Below, piece after piece: positions 8,071 through 15,745 of a stretch of 64,000 nt of DNA. The DNA is taken from the NCBI RefSeq assembly GCF_012927125.1, contig NZ_JABBFZ010000012.1, forward strand, positions 155,065 to 219,064, given 5' to 3'. This DNA comes from Paraburkholderia antibiotica (GTDB lineage Bacteria; Pseudomonadota; Gammaproteobacteria; Burkholderiales; Burkholderiaceae). Made by a program: the position numbers and the translations under genes. Positions within the stretch are counted from its first letter, which is position 1, and the number at the start of each line of letters is the position of its first letter. The notes under the pieces are model-generated. The model searched no databases. It saw only the letters and a list, made by a program, of their open reading frames with translations, and was not told the DNA's origin.

Positions 8071-8832
8071 TCAGGAGCCGTTGAAAATCGACGGCGCCTC
8101 GGCCGGCGACACCGGCACCGGCGTGGCCGGCACGAAGCTGCCGGCTGCGGGAATGGCAGGCGGCGACGGCAACGCGGCCGCGTCCGGCGCCGAAGCGGGC
8201 GCCGCGGCGTTCGCCACTGCCGCCGCGCTTGCGCCATGCTCACGCGCATTGACGAGGCGGTCGATGCCCTTGAGTTCGTTGCGTCCCGACGGCGGCGCGC
8301 TGACGACGCTCGGCCGGCGCCTGTGCTCGCTCGCGGCAAGCCGCTCCTTCAGTTCTTCCGGCAGCTGCTGGTACGCTTTCCACGCGTTCTGGCGGGCTTC
8401 GCGCGGCAACTCCTTCGAAACCTGATAGTTTTCACGCGCGACGCGGCGCTGATCGGGGGTCATGCGCGCCCATTCGCTCATGCGATCGTGCAGGCGCTTT
8501 TGCGCTTCCGGCGACATTTTCGCGTAACGCGACGCGATCTTGATCCATTTGCGCTTGCGCTCCTCGCTAAACGAGTCCCATTGGGATTCGAACGGGGCGA
8601 GCGCGAGATGTTCGGCGGCACTCAGGCGCGTCCACGCGAGCGGGCTGTTGCTGCCCGGCAGATCGGGCAATTCGACGGACAGCGCGGGTGCCGGGGCGTG
8701 AGCGGCAGCGGCGCCACCGGCCGTCGGGGTGGCCACGGAGCCCGGATGAAAGCGCGGATACGTTGCGGCGAACGACACCAGAGCCGCGATCGTGCATCCG
8801 AAAACAACGGCGAGGCCGCGCTTATAGCTCAC
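8071..8832 (-). CDS. DUF3106 family protein
   Basis: A 253-residue protein starting at GTG 8832, chosen because GGGAGA lies just upstream and an N-terminal membrane/signal segment (KRGLAVVFGCTIAALVSFAAT) follows at once. The middle is a charged helical region with repeated short units built on W/R and the pattern MSPEAQKRL, MTPDQRRVAREN and LPREARQNAWKAY, the hallmark of DUF3106, likely a coiled or repeat fold outside the inner membrane. The C-terminal ~80 residues are Ala/Pro-rich and probably disordered. The function is unknown. It lies 16 bases after the DUF3619 gene and 21 before the RDD gene, so all three are probably expressed with the sigma factor. Confidence 0.82.
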   Translation of the reverse strand: MSYKRGLAVVFGCTIAALVSFAATYPRFHPGSVATPTAGGAAAAHAPAPALSVELPDLPGSNSPLAWTRLSAAEHLALAPFESQWDSFSEERKRKWIKIASRYAKMSPEAQKRLHDRMSEWARMTPDQRRVARENYQVSKELPREARQNAWKAYQQLPEELKERLAASEHRRRPSVVSAPPSGRNELKGIDRLVNAREHGASAAAVANAAAPASAPDAAALPSPPAIPAAGSFVPATPVPVSPAEAPSIFNGS

Positions 8833-8848
8833 CCGAAGAATCTCCCGC

Positions 8849-9280
8849 TCAGTGGGCGCGTGAAAGATACGCGTTGAAGCCGTGGTCGAGATAGGCATTG
8901 AGCGGCAGGTCGTCGCTAAGCATCGCGGCATCGATATCGGCGAGTTCGGCGGTGCGCTGGTGATCTTCCCAGTACGCAATGCCGATCAGACTCACCACCA
9001 GCGCGGCGAGCGGCCACGCGAGCGCAAAGCGGCGCAGCGGCGAACGGCGACGCGGACCCGCTTCGGTTTGCGGCAGGCCTCCCATGCCGGCAGGCATGCC
9101 GGCGAAGGCCGGCACGAACACCGGAGCGCTGACGGCCTCGGGCTTCTTGCGCGCGAGTGCGGCACGGCGCGCCACGGCGAGCCGGTCGACGGTGGCGGGG
9201 GGGAGATCGGCGGTGTTTTCGTCGAGCGCGCGGCGCACCTGGCGGGCGAACTCGAGTTCTCTGTTTTCAAGGGAGCTCAT
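8849..9280 (-). CDS. DUF3619 family single-pass membrane protein, possible anti-sigma factor
   Basis: A 143-residue protein whose ATG overlaps the sigma-factor stop codon (ATGA, 9280-9277) and has AAAGGAA upstream. The N-terminal ~90 residues are charged and probably cytoplasmic (NRELEFARQVRRALDENTAD). One membrane segment lies at about 93-110 (LAWPLAALVVSLIGIAYW), and a short periplasmic tail follows (NAYLDHGFNAYLSRAH). This topology plus translational coupling to a sigma factor is that of an anti-sigma factor, but no zinc-binding HxxxCxxC motif is present and the family is not characterised. The regulatory role is therefore inference. Confidence 0.8.
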   Translation of the reverse strand: MSSLENRELEFARQVRRALDENTADLPPATVDRLAVARRAALARKKPEAVSAPVFVPAFAGMPAGMGGLPQTEAGPRRRSPLRRFALAWPLAALVVSLIGIAYWEDHQRTAELADIDAAMLSDDLPLNAYLDHGFNAYLSRAH

Positions 9281-9840
9281 AGCGTAATTCCTTTCGCCTT
9301 GAGCGCTTGCGCCAGCGTGTGGGTGGCCCGGGAGCAGTGCGTTTTCACGCTGCCTTCGGAGCAGCCCATTGCGGCGGCAGTCTCGGCGACATCCATATCC
9401 TCCCAATAACGCATGAGAAACGCCTCCCGTTGACGTGCCGGTAATTTCTGGATTTCGTCGTCGATCAACTGCAGGACCTGCTCGCGCTCGAGCTTCTGTT
9501 CGTTGCTCTCGGCGCCGGCCGAACCTGATTCGGCCTCGAAGGTTTCCAGTGGGTCGAATTCGTCGTCGTCGGCATTGCCGAGCGACGAGAACAGCGTGAC
9601 CCACGTGTTGCGTACTTTCGCACGACGGAAATAGTCGTGCATCGCATTCTGCAGAATACGCTGAAACAGCAGCGGCAATTCGGCCGCGGGCCGGTCGCCA
9701 TATTTCTCGGCGAGCTTGATCATCGCGTCCTGCACGATATCGAGCGACGCGTCGTCGTCCCGCACGGCGTAGACCGTCTGCTTGAACGCGCGCCTTTCGA
9801 CGCCCGCCAGAAAATCGGCGAGTTCCTTGTCTGATGCCAT
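9277..9840 (-). CDS. RNA polymerase sigma factor, sigma-70/ECF-like
   Basis: A 187-residue sigma factor with only regions 2 and 4. Region 2 covers about residues 20-85 (LDIVQDAMIKLAEKYGD and LLFQRILQNAMHDYFRR). An acidic linker follows (NADDDEFDPLETFEAESGSAG), then region 4 at about 125-180 (LPARQREAFLMRYWEDMDVAETAAAMGCSEGSVKTHCSRA, in pieces). It directs RNA polymerase to an unknown promoter set. It heads the unit with DUF3619, DUF3106 and RDD genes, suggesting control by an envelope signal. A GCGC-rich 358-base gap separates it from the divergent ilvI gene. The family call is firm; the regulon is unknown. Confidence 0.9.
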   Translation of the reverse strand: MASDKELADFLAGVERRAFKQTVYAVRDDDASLDIVQDAMIKLAEKYGDRPAAELPLLFQRILQNAMHDYFRRAKVRNTWVTLFSSLGNADDDEFDPLETFEAESGSAGAESNEQKLEREQVLQLIDDEIQKLPARQREAFLMRYWEDMDVAETAAAMGCSEGSVKTHCSRATHTLAQALKAKGITL

Positions 9841-10021
9841 CCGTTGGGGGTCGGCGCAGCAAGCGTGCGCGTAATCGGTCGAAAAATGTCGTAAAACTCG
9901 CGGATGCTAACAAACTTTTGCACCGACAGGGGCGAAACGTGCGTCAGCTTGCATTTGCATAACAATTCTGGTCGTTCCGCCCGATTCCGCGTTCCGCCGA
10001 CGCTCGCGAGGCAATATTTGC

Positions 10022-10050
10022 TTGACCGCGTGCGCGTCTCCCGCTATCTT
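10022..10050 (+). promoter_or_regulatory. Promoter for the ilvI-ilvH-ilvC run
   Basis: TTGACC (10022-10027), a 17-base spacer, and TATCTT (10045-10050). Transcription would begin near 10057, giving a leader of about 140 bases before ilvI. The leader contains the palindrome CTCAATTGAG (10078-10087). I saw no clear attenuator or Ile/Val/Leu-rich leader peptide. Confidence 0.55.
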
Positions 10051-10198
10051 CGCTGGTTCGCAACATAAGTGAGTTGTCTCAATTGAGGTGCGGCCCAAGA
10101 AGCCCGCCTGTCAACTGGACGCGCCGCTTGAACCCGAGTCACGAGCCCGGCAGAGAGCACCCGATCAATTTTTTGCCGAAAATTCGAAAGGTCAAACA

Positions 10199-11962
10199 AT
10201 GAATATGCCCAGCGCGGAATTCTCCACGTCGGATACGACCCTCCCACACGAAGCAGACTCTATCGGCGCCACCGTGCTCATGAAGGCACTGGCCGACGAA
10301 GACGTCGAATTCATCTGGGGCTATCCCGGCGGCTCGGTACTCTACATTTACGACGAGCTGTACAAGCAGGACAAATTCCAGCACGTGCTCGTGCGCCACG
10401 AACAGGCTGCCGTGCATGCGGCTGACGCCTATGCACGTTCCACCGGCAAGGTCGGCGTGTGTCTCGTGACCTCCGGCCCCGGCGTCACCAATGCGGTGAC
10501 CGGCATCGCCACCGCGTACATGGATTCGATCCCGATGGTGGTGATCAGCGGCCAGGTGCCGACTGCCGCGATCGGTCAGGACGCCTTCCAGGAATGCGAC
10601 ACGGTCGGCATTACGCGCCCCTGCGTGAAGCACAACTTCCTCGTGAAGGACGTGCGCGATCTCGCCGCCACCGTCAAGAAAGCTTTCTATATTGCCCGTA
10701 CCGGTCGTCCCGGCCCGGTGCTGATCGACATTCCGAAGGACGTGTCGAAAGCGCCTTGCCAGTACGAACCGCTCAAGACGGTGTCGCTGCGCTCGTACAA
10801 CCCGGTCACGAAGGGCCACTCCGGTCAGATCCGTAAGGCTGTATCGCTGCTGCTGTCGGCGAAGCGCCCGTACATCTACACCGGCGGCGGCATCATCCTC
10901 GCGGATGCGTCGCGCGAGTTGAACCAGTTCGCCGATCTGCTCGGCTATCCGGTCACCAACACGCTGATGGGCCTGGGCGGCTATCGCTCGAGCGACAAGA
11001 AATTCCTCGGCATGCTCGGCATGCACGGTACGTACGAAGCCAACATGGCGATGCAGCACTGCGACGTGCTGATCGCGATCGGCGCGCGCTTCGACGACCG
11101 CGTGATCGGCGACCCCGCGCACTTCGCGTCGCGGCCGCGCAAGATCATCCATATCGACATCGATCCTTCCTCCATTTCCAAGCGCGTCAAGGTCGACATT
11201 CCGATCGTCGGCGACGTGAAGGAAGTGCTGAAGGAGCTGATCGAGCAACTGCAGACGGCCGAGCATGGCCCGGATACCGCGGCGCTTGCCGACTGGTGGA
11301 AGGACATCGAAGGCTGGCGCGCGAAAGACTGCCTGAAGTTCGACCGCAAGAGCGACATCATCAAGCCGCAGTACGTGGTCGAAAAGGCGTGGGAGTTGAC
11401 CGACGGCAATGCGTTCGTCTGCTCCGACGTCGGTCAGCACCAGATGTGGGCCGCGCAGTTCTACAAGTTCAACAAGCCGCGTCGCTGGATCAATTCCGGT
11501 GGCCTCGGCACGATGGGCTTCGGCCTGCCGGCGGCGATGGGCGCGAAGATGGCGCATCCGGACGACGACGTGCTGTGTATCACCGGCGAAGGCTCGATCC
11601 AGATGTGCATCCAGGAGCTGTCGACCTGCAAGCAGTACGACCTGCCGATCAAGATCATTTCGCTGAATAACCGCTATCTGGGCATGGTGCGCCAGTGGCA
11701 GCAGATCGAATACAGCAAGCGCTATTCGCATTCGTACATGGATGCGCTGCCTGACTTCGTGAAGCTCGCCGAAGCGTACGGTCACGTGGGCATGCGCATC
11801 GAGCGCACCGCCGACGTCGAACCGGCGCTGAAGGAAGCGCTGCGCCTGAAAGATCGCACCGTGTTTCTCGACTTCCAGACCGATCCGACCGAAAACGTCT
11901 GGCCGATGGTTCAGGCCGGCAAGGGCATCACCGAGATGCTCATGGGTTCGGAAGATCTATAA
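10199..11962 (+). CDS. ilvI: Acetolactate synthase large (catalytic) subunit
   Basis: A 587-residue thiamine-diphosphate enzyme that condenses pyruvate with pyruvate or 2-ketobutyrate, the first common step of valine/leucine and isoleucine synthesis. Visible are the N-terminal Pyr domain with the catalytic Glu in RHEQAAVHAADAY, the central domain, and the C-terminal PP domain with the GDG-like metal site in ITGEGSIQMCIQEL and NNRYLGMVRQWQ. Length is standard. I chose ATG 10199 because AAAGG lies upstream and the protein begins with a short Burkholderia-type leader (MNMPSAEFST). It is followed after about 120 bases by the regulatory subunit gene and then ilvC. Confidence 0.96.
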   Translation: MNMPSAEFSTSDTTLPHEADSIGATVLMKALADEDVEFIWGYPGGSVLYIYDELYKQDKFQHVLVRHEQAAVHAADAYARSTGKVGVCLVTSGPGVTNAVTGIATAYMDSIPMVVISGQVPTAAIGQDAFQECDTVGITRPCVKHNFLVKDVRDLAATVKKAFYIARTGRPGPVLIDIPKDVSKAPCQYEPLKTVSLRSYNPVTKGHSGQIRKAVSLLLSAKRPYIYTGGGIILADASRELNQFADLLGYPVTNTLMGLGGYRSSDKKFLGMLGMHGTYEANMAMQHCDVLIAIGARFDDRVIGDPAHFASRPRKIIHIDIDPSSISKRVKVDIPIVGDVKEVLKELIEQLQTAEHGPDTAALADWWKDIEGWRAKDCLKFDRKSDIIKPQYVVEKAWELTDGNAFVCSDVGQHQMWAAQFYKFNKPRRWINSGGLGTMGFGLPAAMGAKMAHPDDDVLCITGEGSIQMCIQELSTCKQYDLPIKIISLNNRYLGMVRQWQQIEYSKRYSHSYMDALPDFVKLAEAYGHVGMRIERTADVEPALKEALRLKDRTVFLDFQTDPTENVWPMVQAGKGITEMLMGSEDL

Positions 11963-12085
11963 CGACGGTTCATGGGCTAAGCCCGGCGTCGGCTTCGTCG
12001 CGCGCGTCCCCAAAAAGGGCGACAGCGGACGAAGCGGCGCGGAACCGGTCGCAGACATCGACACAACATCTGGAAGAAGCGAAAC

Positions 12086-12577
12086 ATGAGACACATTATT
12101 TCCGTTCTGCTGGAAAACGAACCGGGCGCGCTGTCGCGCGTGGTGGGTCTGTTCTCCGCACGCGGCTACAACATTGAAACCTTGACGGTGGCTCCGACCG
12201 AAGATCGTTCGCTGTCGCGCATGACCATCGTCTCCGTTGGCTCGGACGACGTGATCGAACAGATCACGAAGCATCTGAACCGCCTGATCGAGGTGGTGAA
12301 AGTGGTCGACCTTACCGAGGGCGCCCACATCGAACGCGAGCTGATGCTGATCAAGGTGAGGGCGGTCGGCAAGGAACGTGAGGAGATGAAGCGGATGTCG
12401 GACATTTTCCGCGGTCGCATCATCGACGTCACCGAAAAGACCTACACGATCGAACTGACGGGGGCGAGCGACAAGCTCGACGCCTTCATCGAGGGGCTCG
12501 ACTCCACGGCGATTCTCGAAACGGTCCGCACGGGCAGCTCGGGCATCGGTCGCGGCGAGCGTATTCTGAAGGTCTGA
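12086..12577 (+). CDS. ilvH: Acetolactate synthase small (regulatory) subunit
   Basis: A 163-residue ACT-domain protein. MRHIISVLLENEPGALSRV opens the ACT domain (about residues 1-75), where valine binds in this family. NIETLTVAPTED is the conserved effector-loop region, and a C-terminal activation domain follows (about 80-163). It binds the IlvI catalytic subunit, raises its activity and confers feedback inhibition. Length matches IlvH. AGAAG lies just upstream of the ATG. It sits between ilvI and ilvC. Confidence 0.96.
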   Translation: MRHIISVLLENEPGALSRVVGLFSARGYNIETLTVAPTEDRSLSRMTIVSVGSDDVIEQITKHLNRLIEVVKVVDLTEGAHIERELMLIKVRAVGKEREEMKRMSDIFRGRIIDVTEKTYTIELTGASDKLDAFIEGLDSTAILETVRTGSSGIGRGERILKV

Positions 12578-12680
12578 CGTCACGATCTCGAGGCCGGGCA
12601 GCGCGGTATCGCCCGGCCGGCAACACCCACATTCGCAGTACCTGAATTTCTCTGAATTGAATTTAGCCTAAGGAACCGAC

Positions 12681-13697
12681 ATGAAAGTTTTCTACGACAA
12701 GGACGCCGATCTCTCCCTCATCAAGGGCAAGCAGGTCACCATCATCGGCTATGGCTCGCAAGGCCATGCGCACGCGCTGAACCTGAAGGAAAGCGGCGTG
12801 AACATCACGGTCGGTCTGCGCAAGGGCGGCGCATCGTGGAGCAAGGCTGAAAACGCCGGCCTGCAAGTGAAGGAAGTCGCGGAAGCGGTCAAGGGCGCGG
12901 ACGTCGTCATGATGCTGCTGCCGGACGAGCAGATCGCCGACGTGTACGCGAAGGAAGTCCACGCGAACATCAAGCAGGGCGCAGCCCTCGCATTCGCGCA
13001 CGGCTTCAACGTGCACTACGGTCAGGTGATCCCGCGCGCTGATCTGGACGTGATCATGATCGCGCCGAAGGCTCCGGGCCACACGGTTCGCGGCACCTAC
13101 TCGCAAGGTGGCGGCGTGCCGCACCTGATCGCGGTTGCACAAGACAAGTCGGGCGCAGCGCGCGACATCGCGCTGTCGTACGCAGCAGCTAACGGCGGCG
13201 GCCGTGCCGGCATTATCGAAACGAACTTCCGCGAAGAAACGGAAACCGACCTGTTCGGCGAACAGGCTGTTCTGTGCGGCGGTACCGTCGACCTGATCAA
13301 GGCTGGCTTCGAAACGCTGGTCGAAGCAGGTTACGCGCCGGAAATGGCGTACTTCGAGTGCCTGCACGAACTGAAGCTGATCGTCGACCTGATCTACGAA
13401 GGCGGCATCGCGAACATGAACTACTCGATCTCGAACAACGCCGAGTACGGCGAGTACGTGACGGGTCCGCGCATCGTGACGGCTGAAACGAAGAAGGCGA
13501 TGAAGGCCGTGCTGACCGACATCCAGACCGGCGAATACGCGAAGAGCTTCATCCTCGAAAACAAGGCTGGCGCACCGACGCTGCAGTCGCGTCGCCGTCT
13601 GACGGCCGAGCACCAGATCGAGCAGGTTGGCTCGAAGCTGCGCGCGATGATGCCGTGGATCGCGAAGAACAAGCTGGTCGATCAGTCGAAGAACTAA
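12681..13697 (+). CDS. ilvC: Ketol-acid reductoisomerase, class I
   Basis: A 338-residue short (class I) enzyme that isomerises and reduces acetolactate/acetohydroxybutyrate with NADPH and Mg2+. GYGSQGHAHALNLKESG (about 25-41) is the nucleotide-binding loop. The C-terminal all-helical domain has the metal-ligand region DLFGEQAVLCGG and YFECLHELKLIVDL. Length and order are typical. The ATG follows AAGGAACCG. A terminator follows directly at 13756-13792, closing the ilv run. Confidence 0.97.
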   Translation: MKVFYDKDADLSLIKGKQVTIIGYGSQGHAHALNLKESGVNITVGLRKGGASWSKAENAGLQVKEVAEAVKGADVVMMLLPDEQIADVYAKEVHANIKQGAALAFAHGFNVHYGQVIPRADLDVIMIAPKAPGHTVRGTYSQGGGVPHLIAVAQDKSGAARDIALSYAAANGGGRAGIIETNFREETETDLFGEQAVLCGGTVDLIKAGFETLVEAGYAPEMAYFECLHELKLIVDLIYEGGIANMNYSISNNAEYGEYVTGPRIVTAETKKAMKAVLTDIQTGEYAKSFILENKAGAPTLQSRRRLTAEHQIEQVGSKLRAMMPWIAKNKLVDQSKN

Positions 13698-13755
13698 GCG
13701 GTTCGACGCAACGAAATCCGGCGCCGTGCGTTCGCGCGGCGGCCGGATCAGTCAA

Positions 13756-13792
13756 AAAGCCGTCCAAGGGTGCTGAACCCTGGGCGGCTTTT
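13756..13792. terminator. Rho-independent terminator after ilvC
   Basis: AAAAAGCCGTCCAAGGGT, loop GCTGA, then ACCCTGGGCGGCTTTT. The stem is 12 paired bases with one bulged A and one G-U pair, flanked by A and T runs, so it can act in both directions. psd starts 37 bases later. Confidence 0.85.
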
Positions 13793-13829
13793 GCTATCCT
13801 ACGGTTTTACAAAAATACAGAAGCCATCC

Positions 13830-14468
13830 ATGAATTACCCTCATCCGATCATCGCGCGAGAAGGCTGGCCGTTCATCGCCATCGCGGCCGTCGTTGCATT
13901 ACTGGTTCACGCGTTCGCGGGGTTCGGCATTGCGTGGATCTTCTGGCTGCTCCTGATCTTCGTCGTGCAGTTCTTCCGCGACCCGGCCCGGCCGATCCCG
14001 ACTCAGGCGAACGCGGTGCTGTGTCCGGCCGACGGCCGCATCGTCGCAGTCGAAACCGCGCACGATCCTTATGCGAATCGTGAGGCGCTGAAGATCAGCG
14101 TGTTCATGAACGTGTTCAACGTGCACTCGCAGCGCTCGCCGGTCGACGGCGCGATCTCGAAGGTCGAGTATTTCCCGGGCGCCTATCTGAACGCGGCGGT
14201 GGACAAGGCCTCGACCGAAAACGAGCGCAATGCGGTCGTGATCGAAATGGCCGGCGGCCAGACGGTCACGTCGGTGCAGATCGCCGGTCTGATCGCGCGG
14301 CGCATTCTCTGCTACGTGCGTGCCGGCGAGCCGCTCACGCGCGGTCAGCGCTACGGCTTCATCCGCTTCGGTTCGCGCGTCGACGTGTATCTGCCGGTCG
14401 GCAGCCGTCCGCGTGTGTCGATCGGCGAGAAGGTCTCGGCGTCGTCGACGATCCTCGCCGAGCTGTAA
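13830..14468 (+). CDS. psd: Phosphatidylserine decarboxylase proenzyme
   Basis: A 212-residue short-type decarboxylase that converts phosphatidylserine to phosphatidylethanolamine at the inner membrane. An N-terminal hydrophobic region (about 12-45) anchors it. VVQFFRDPARPIP and MNVFNVHSQRSPVDG are conserved, and the C-terminal FGSRVDVYLP holds the Gly-Ser pair at which the proenzyme cleaves itself to form the pyruvoyl cofactor. Length fits the Burkholderia/Rhizobium-type short enzyme. I chose ATG 13830, where similarity begins. It is followed 24 bases later by pssA, so the two successive enzymes of phosphatidylethanolamine synthesis are paired. Confidence 0.94.
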   Translation: MNYPHPIIAREGWPFIAIAAVVALLVHAFAGFGIAWIFWLLLIFVVQFFRDPARPIPTQANAVLCPADGRIVAVETAHDPYANREALKISVFMNVFNVHSQRSPVDGAISKVEYFPGAYLNAAVDKASTENERNAVVIEMAGGQTVTSVQIAGLIARRILCYVRAGEPLTRGQRYGFIRFGSRVDVYLPVGSRPRVSIGEKVSASSTILAEL

Positions 14469-14492
14469 AGCGGCATACAGGAGGTTGTCCGA

Positions 14493-15365
14493 ATGGCCGC
14501 ATTCAAACCGCGTCGACCGCGCAGCAGTGGACCGCTGCCGCGGCCGTTTCGCCGCAACAAGCCGCCGGTAGTCACCGATTCGCCGGTCGCCGACAGCCGG
14601 CGCGCGCAGCGTCAGCAGTTCCTGCGCAAGCGCGGCATCTATCTGCTGCCGAACGCCTTCACCACGGCCGCGCTGTTCTGCGGCTTCTTCGCCGTCGTGC
14701 AGGCGATGAACGTGCGCTTCGAGATCGCGGCGATCGCGATCTTCGTGGCGATGGTGCTCGACGGCATGGACGGCCGCGTCGCGCGTATGACGCATACGCA
14801 AAGCGCGTTCGGCGAGCAGTTCGACAGTCTGTCGGACATGGTGTCGTTCGGTGTCGCGCCGGCGCTTGTGATGTACGAGTGGATCCTGAAGGATCTCGGC
14901 CGCTGGGGCTGGCTCGCGGCGTTCGTCTACTGCTCGGGCGCGGCGCTGCGGCTCGCGCGTTTCAACACCAACATCGGTGTGGTCGACAAGCGTTTCTTCC
15001 AGGGCATGCCGAGCCCGGCCGCGGCCGCGCTGATCGCCGGTTTCGTGTGGCTCGCTACCGACAACCGCGTGCCGCTGAAGCTCGTGTGGCTACCGTGGGT
15101 CGCGTTCGTGCTGACCATTTATGCGGGCGTGACGATGGTGTCGAACGCGCCGTTCTACAGCGGCAAGGCGCTCGACGTGCGGCATCGCGTGCCGTTCGGC
15201 GTGATCCTGCTGGTGGTGGTCGCGTTCGTGCTGGTGTCGTCCGATCCGCCGCTGATGCTGTTCGGCCTGTTCGTGCTGTACGGCCTGTCGGGCTATGTGT
15301 TCTGGGCGTACCAGGCGCTGCGCGGCCGGGCCAATCCGGCTCGTTCGATGTCGCACGATCGCTGA
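14493..15365 (+). CDS. pssA: CDP-diacylglycerol--serine O-phosphatidyltransferase
   Basis: A 290-residue integral membrane enzyme that makes phosphatidylserine from CDP-diacylglycerol and L-serine. The CDP-alcohol phosphotransferase signature DGMDGRVAR...GEQFDSLSD is complete (Asp residues for Mg2+/CDP binding, about residues 88-118). A basic, Arg/Pro-rich cytoplasmic N-terminus of about 50 residues precedes six or more membrane segments. It belongs to the class related to archaeal/Bacillus PssA rather than the soluble E. coli phospholipase D-type enzyme. AGGAGG lies upstream of the ATG. A strong terminator follows. Confidence 0.94.
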   Translation: MAAFKPRRPRSSGPLPRPFRRNKPPVVTDSPVADSRRAQRQQFLRKRGIYLLPNAFTTAALFCGFFAVVQAMNVRFEIAAIAIFVAMVLDGMDGRVARMTHTQSAFGEQFDSLSDMVSFGVAPALVMYEWILKDLGRWGWLAAFVYCSGAALRLARFNTNIGVVDKRFFQGMPSPAAAALIAGFVWLATDNRVPLKLVWLPWVAFVLTIYAGVTMVSNAPFYSGKALDVRHRVPFGVILLVVVAFVLVSSDPPLMLFGLFVLYGLSGYVFWAYQALRGRANPARSMSHDR

Positions 15366-15413
15366 CGATTCTGGCCATCGGTTGAGGCGCCTTGTCGCCG
15401 CGAGAAATAAAAA

Positions 15414-15440
15414 ACGGCAGCCTTCGGGCTGCCGTTTTTT
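15414..15440 (+). terminator. Terminator after pssA
   Basis: ACGGCAGCC, TTCG tetraloop, GGCTGCCGT, then six T residues: a perfect 9-bp stem, extended by flanking A/T pairs. Confidence 0.93.
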
Positions 15441-15513
15441 ATGGGCGCTAGCGTGGCTTCAGGCGCGATCCTGCGCGCCCCGCGCCGACCGCGGAAGGCC
15501 GTCCGGGCGTGCA

Positions 15514-15542
15514 TTGCGTGGCCGCTGGAATGTCGTTATAGT
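15514..15542 (+). promoter_or_regulatory. Likely leuA promoter
   Basis: TTGCGT (15514-15519), a 17-base spacer, TATAGT (15537-15542). The leader would be about 200 bases. I found no leucine-rich leader peptide in it. Confidence 0.5.
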
Positions 15543-15745
15543 CGTCGGATCAGTGCGTGCGCGTGGCCGATCGAGTCTGATTGTCACGCGCGTTCGTTGC
15601 GCCGCGACATCCATCGTTCTCGCCTTGATGCGCTGCCGGCCGCCGTCCGTTTCGGTCGCGATCGCGCAAACTCGCCCGCGGCGGCGCCCATCTTCGAATA
15701 CCAATACCGATCCCCCAATCCGAACGACTGCCGAGGAGGCCCGAC

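Noticed and set aside
10051..10198. Attenuator leader peptide before ilvI
   Set aside because: The only short frame (GTG AGT TGT CTC AAT TGA) has no run of Ile, Val or Leu codons and no terminator hairpin follows.
15549..15745. Leucine leader peptide before leuA
   Set aside because: No short frame with clustered Leu codons and no alternative hairpins seen.
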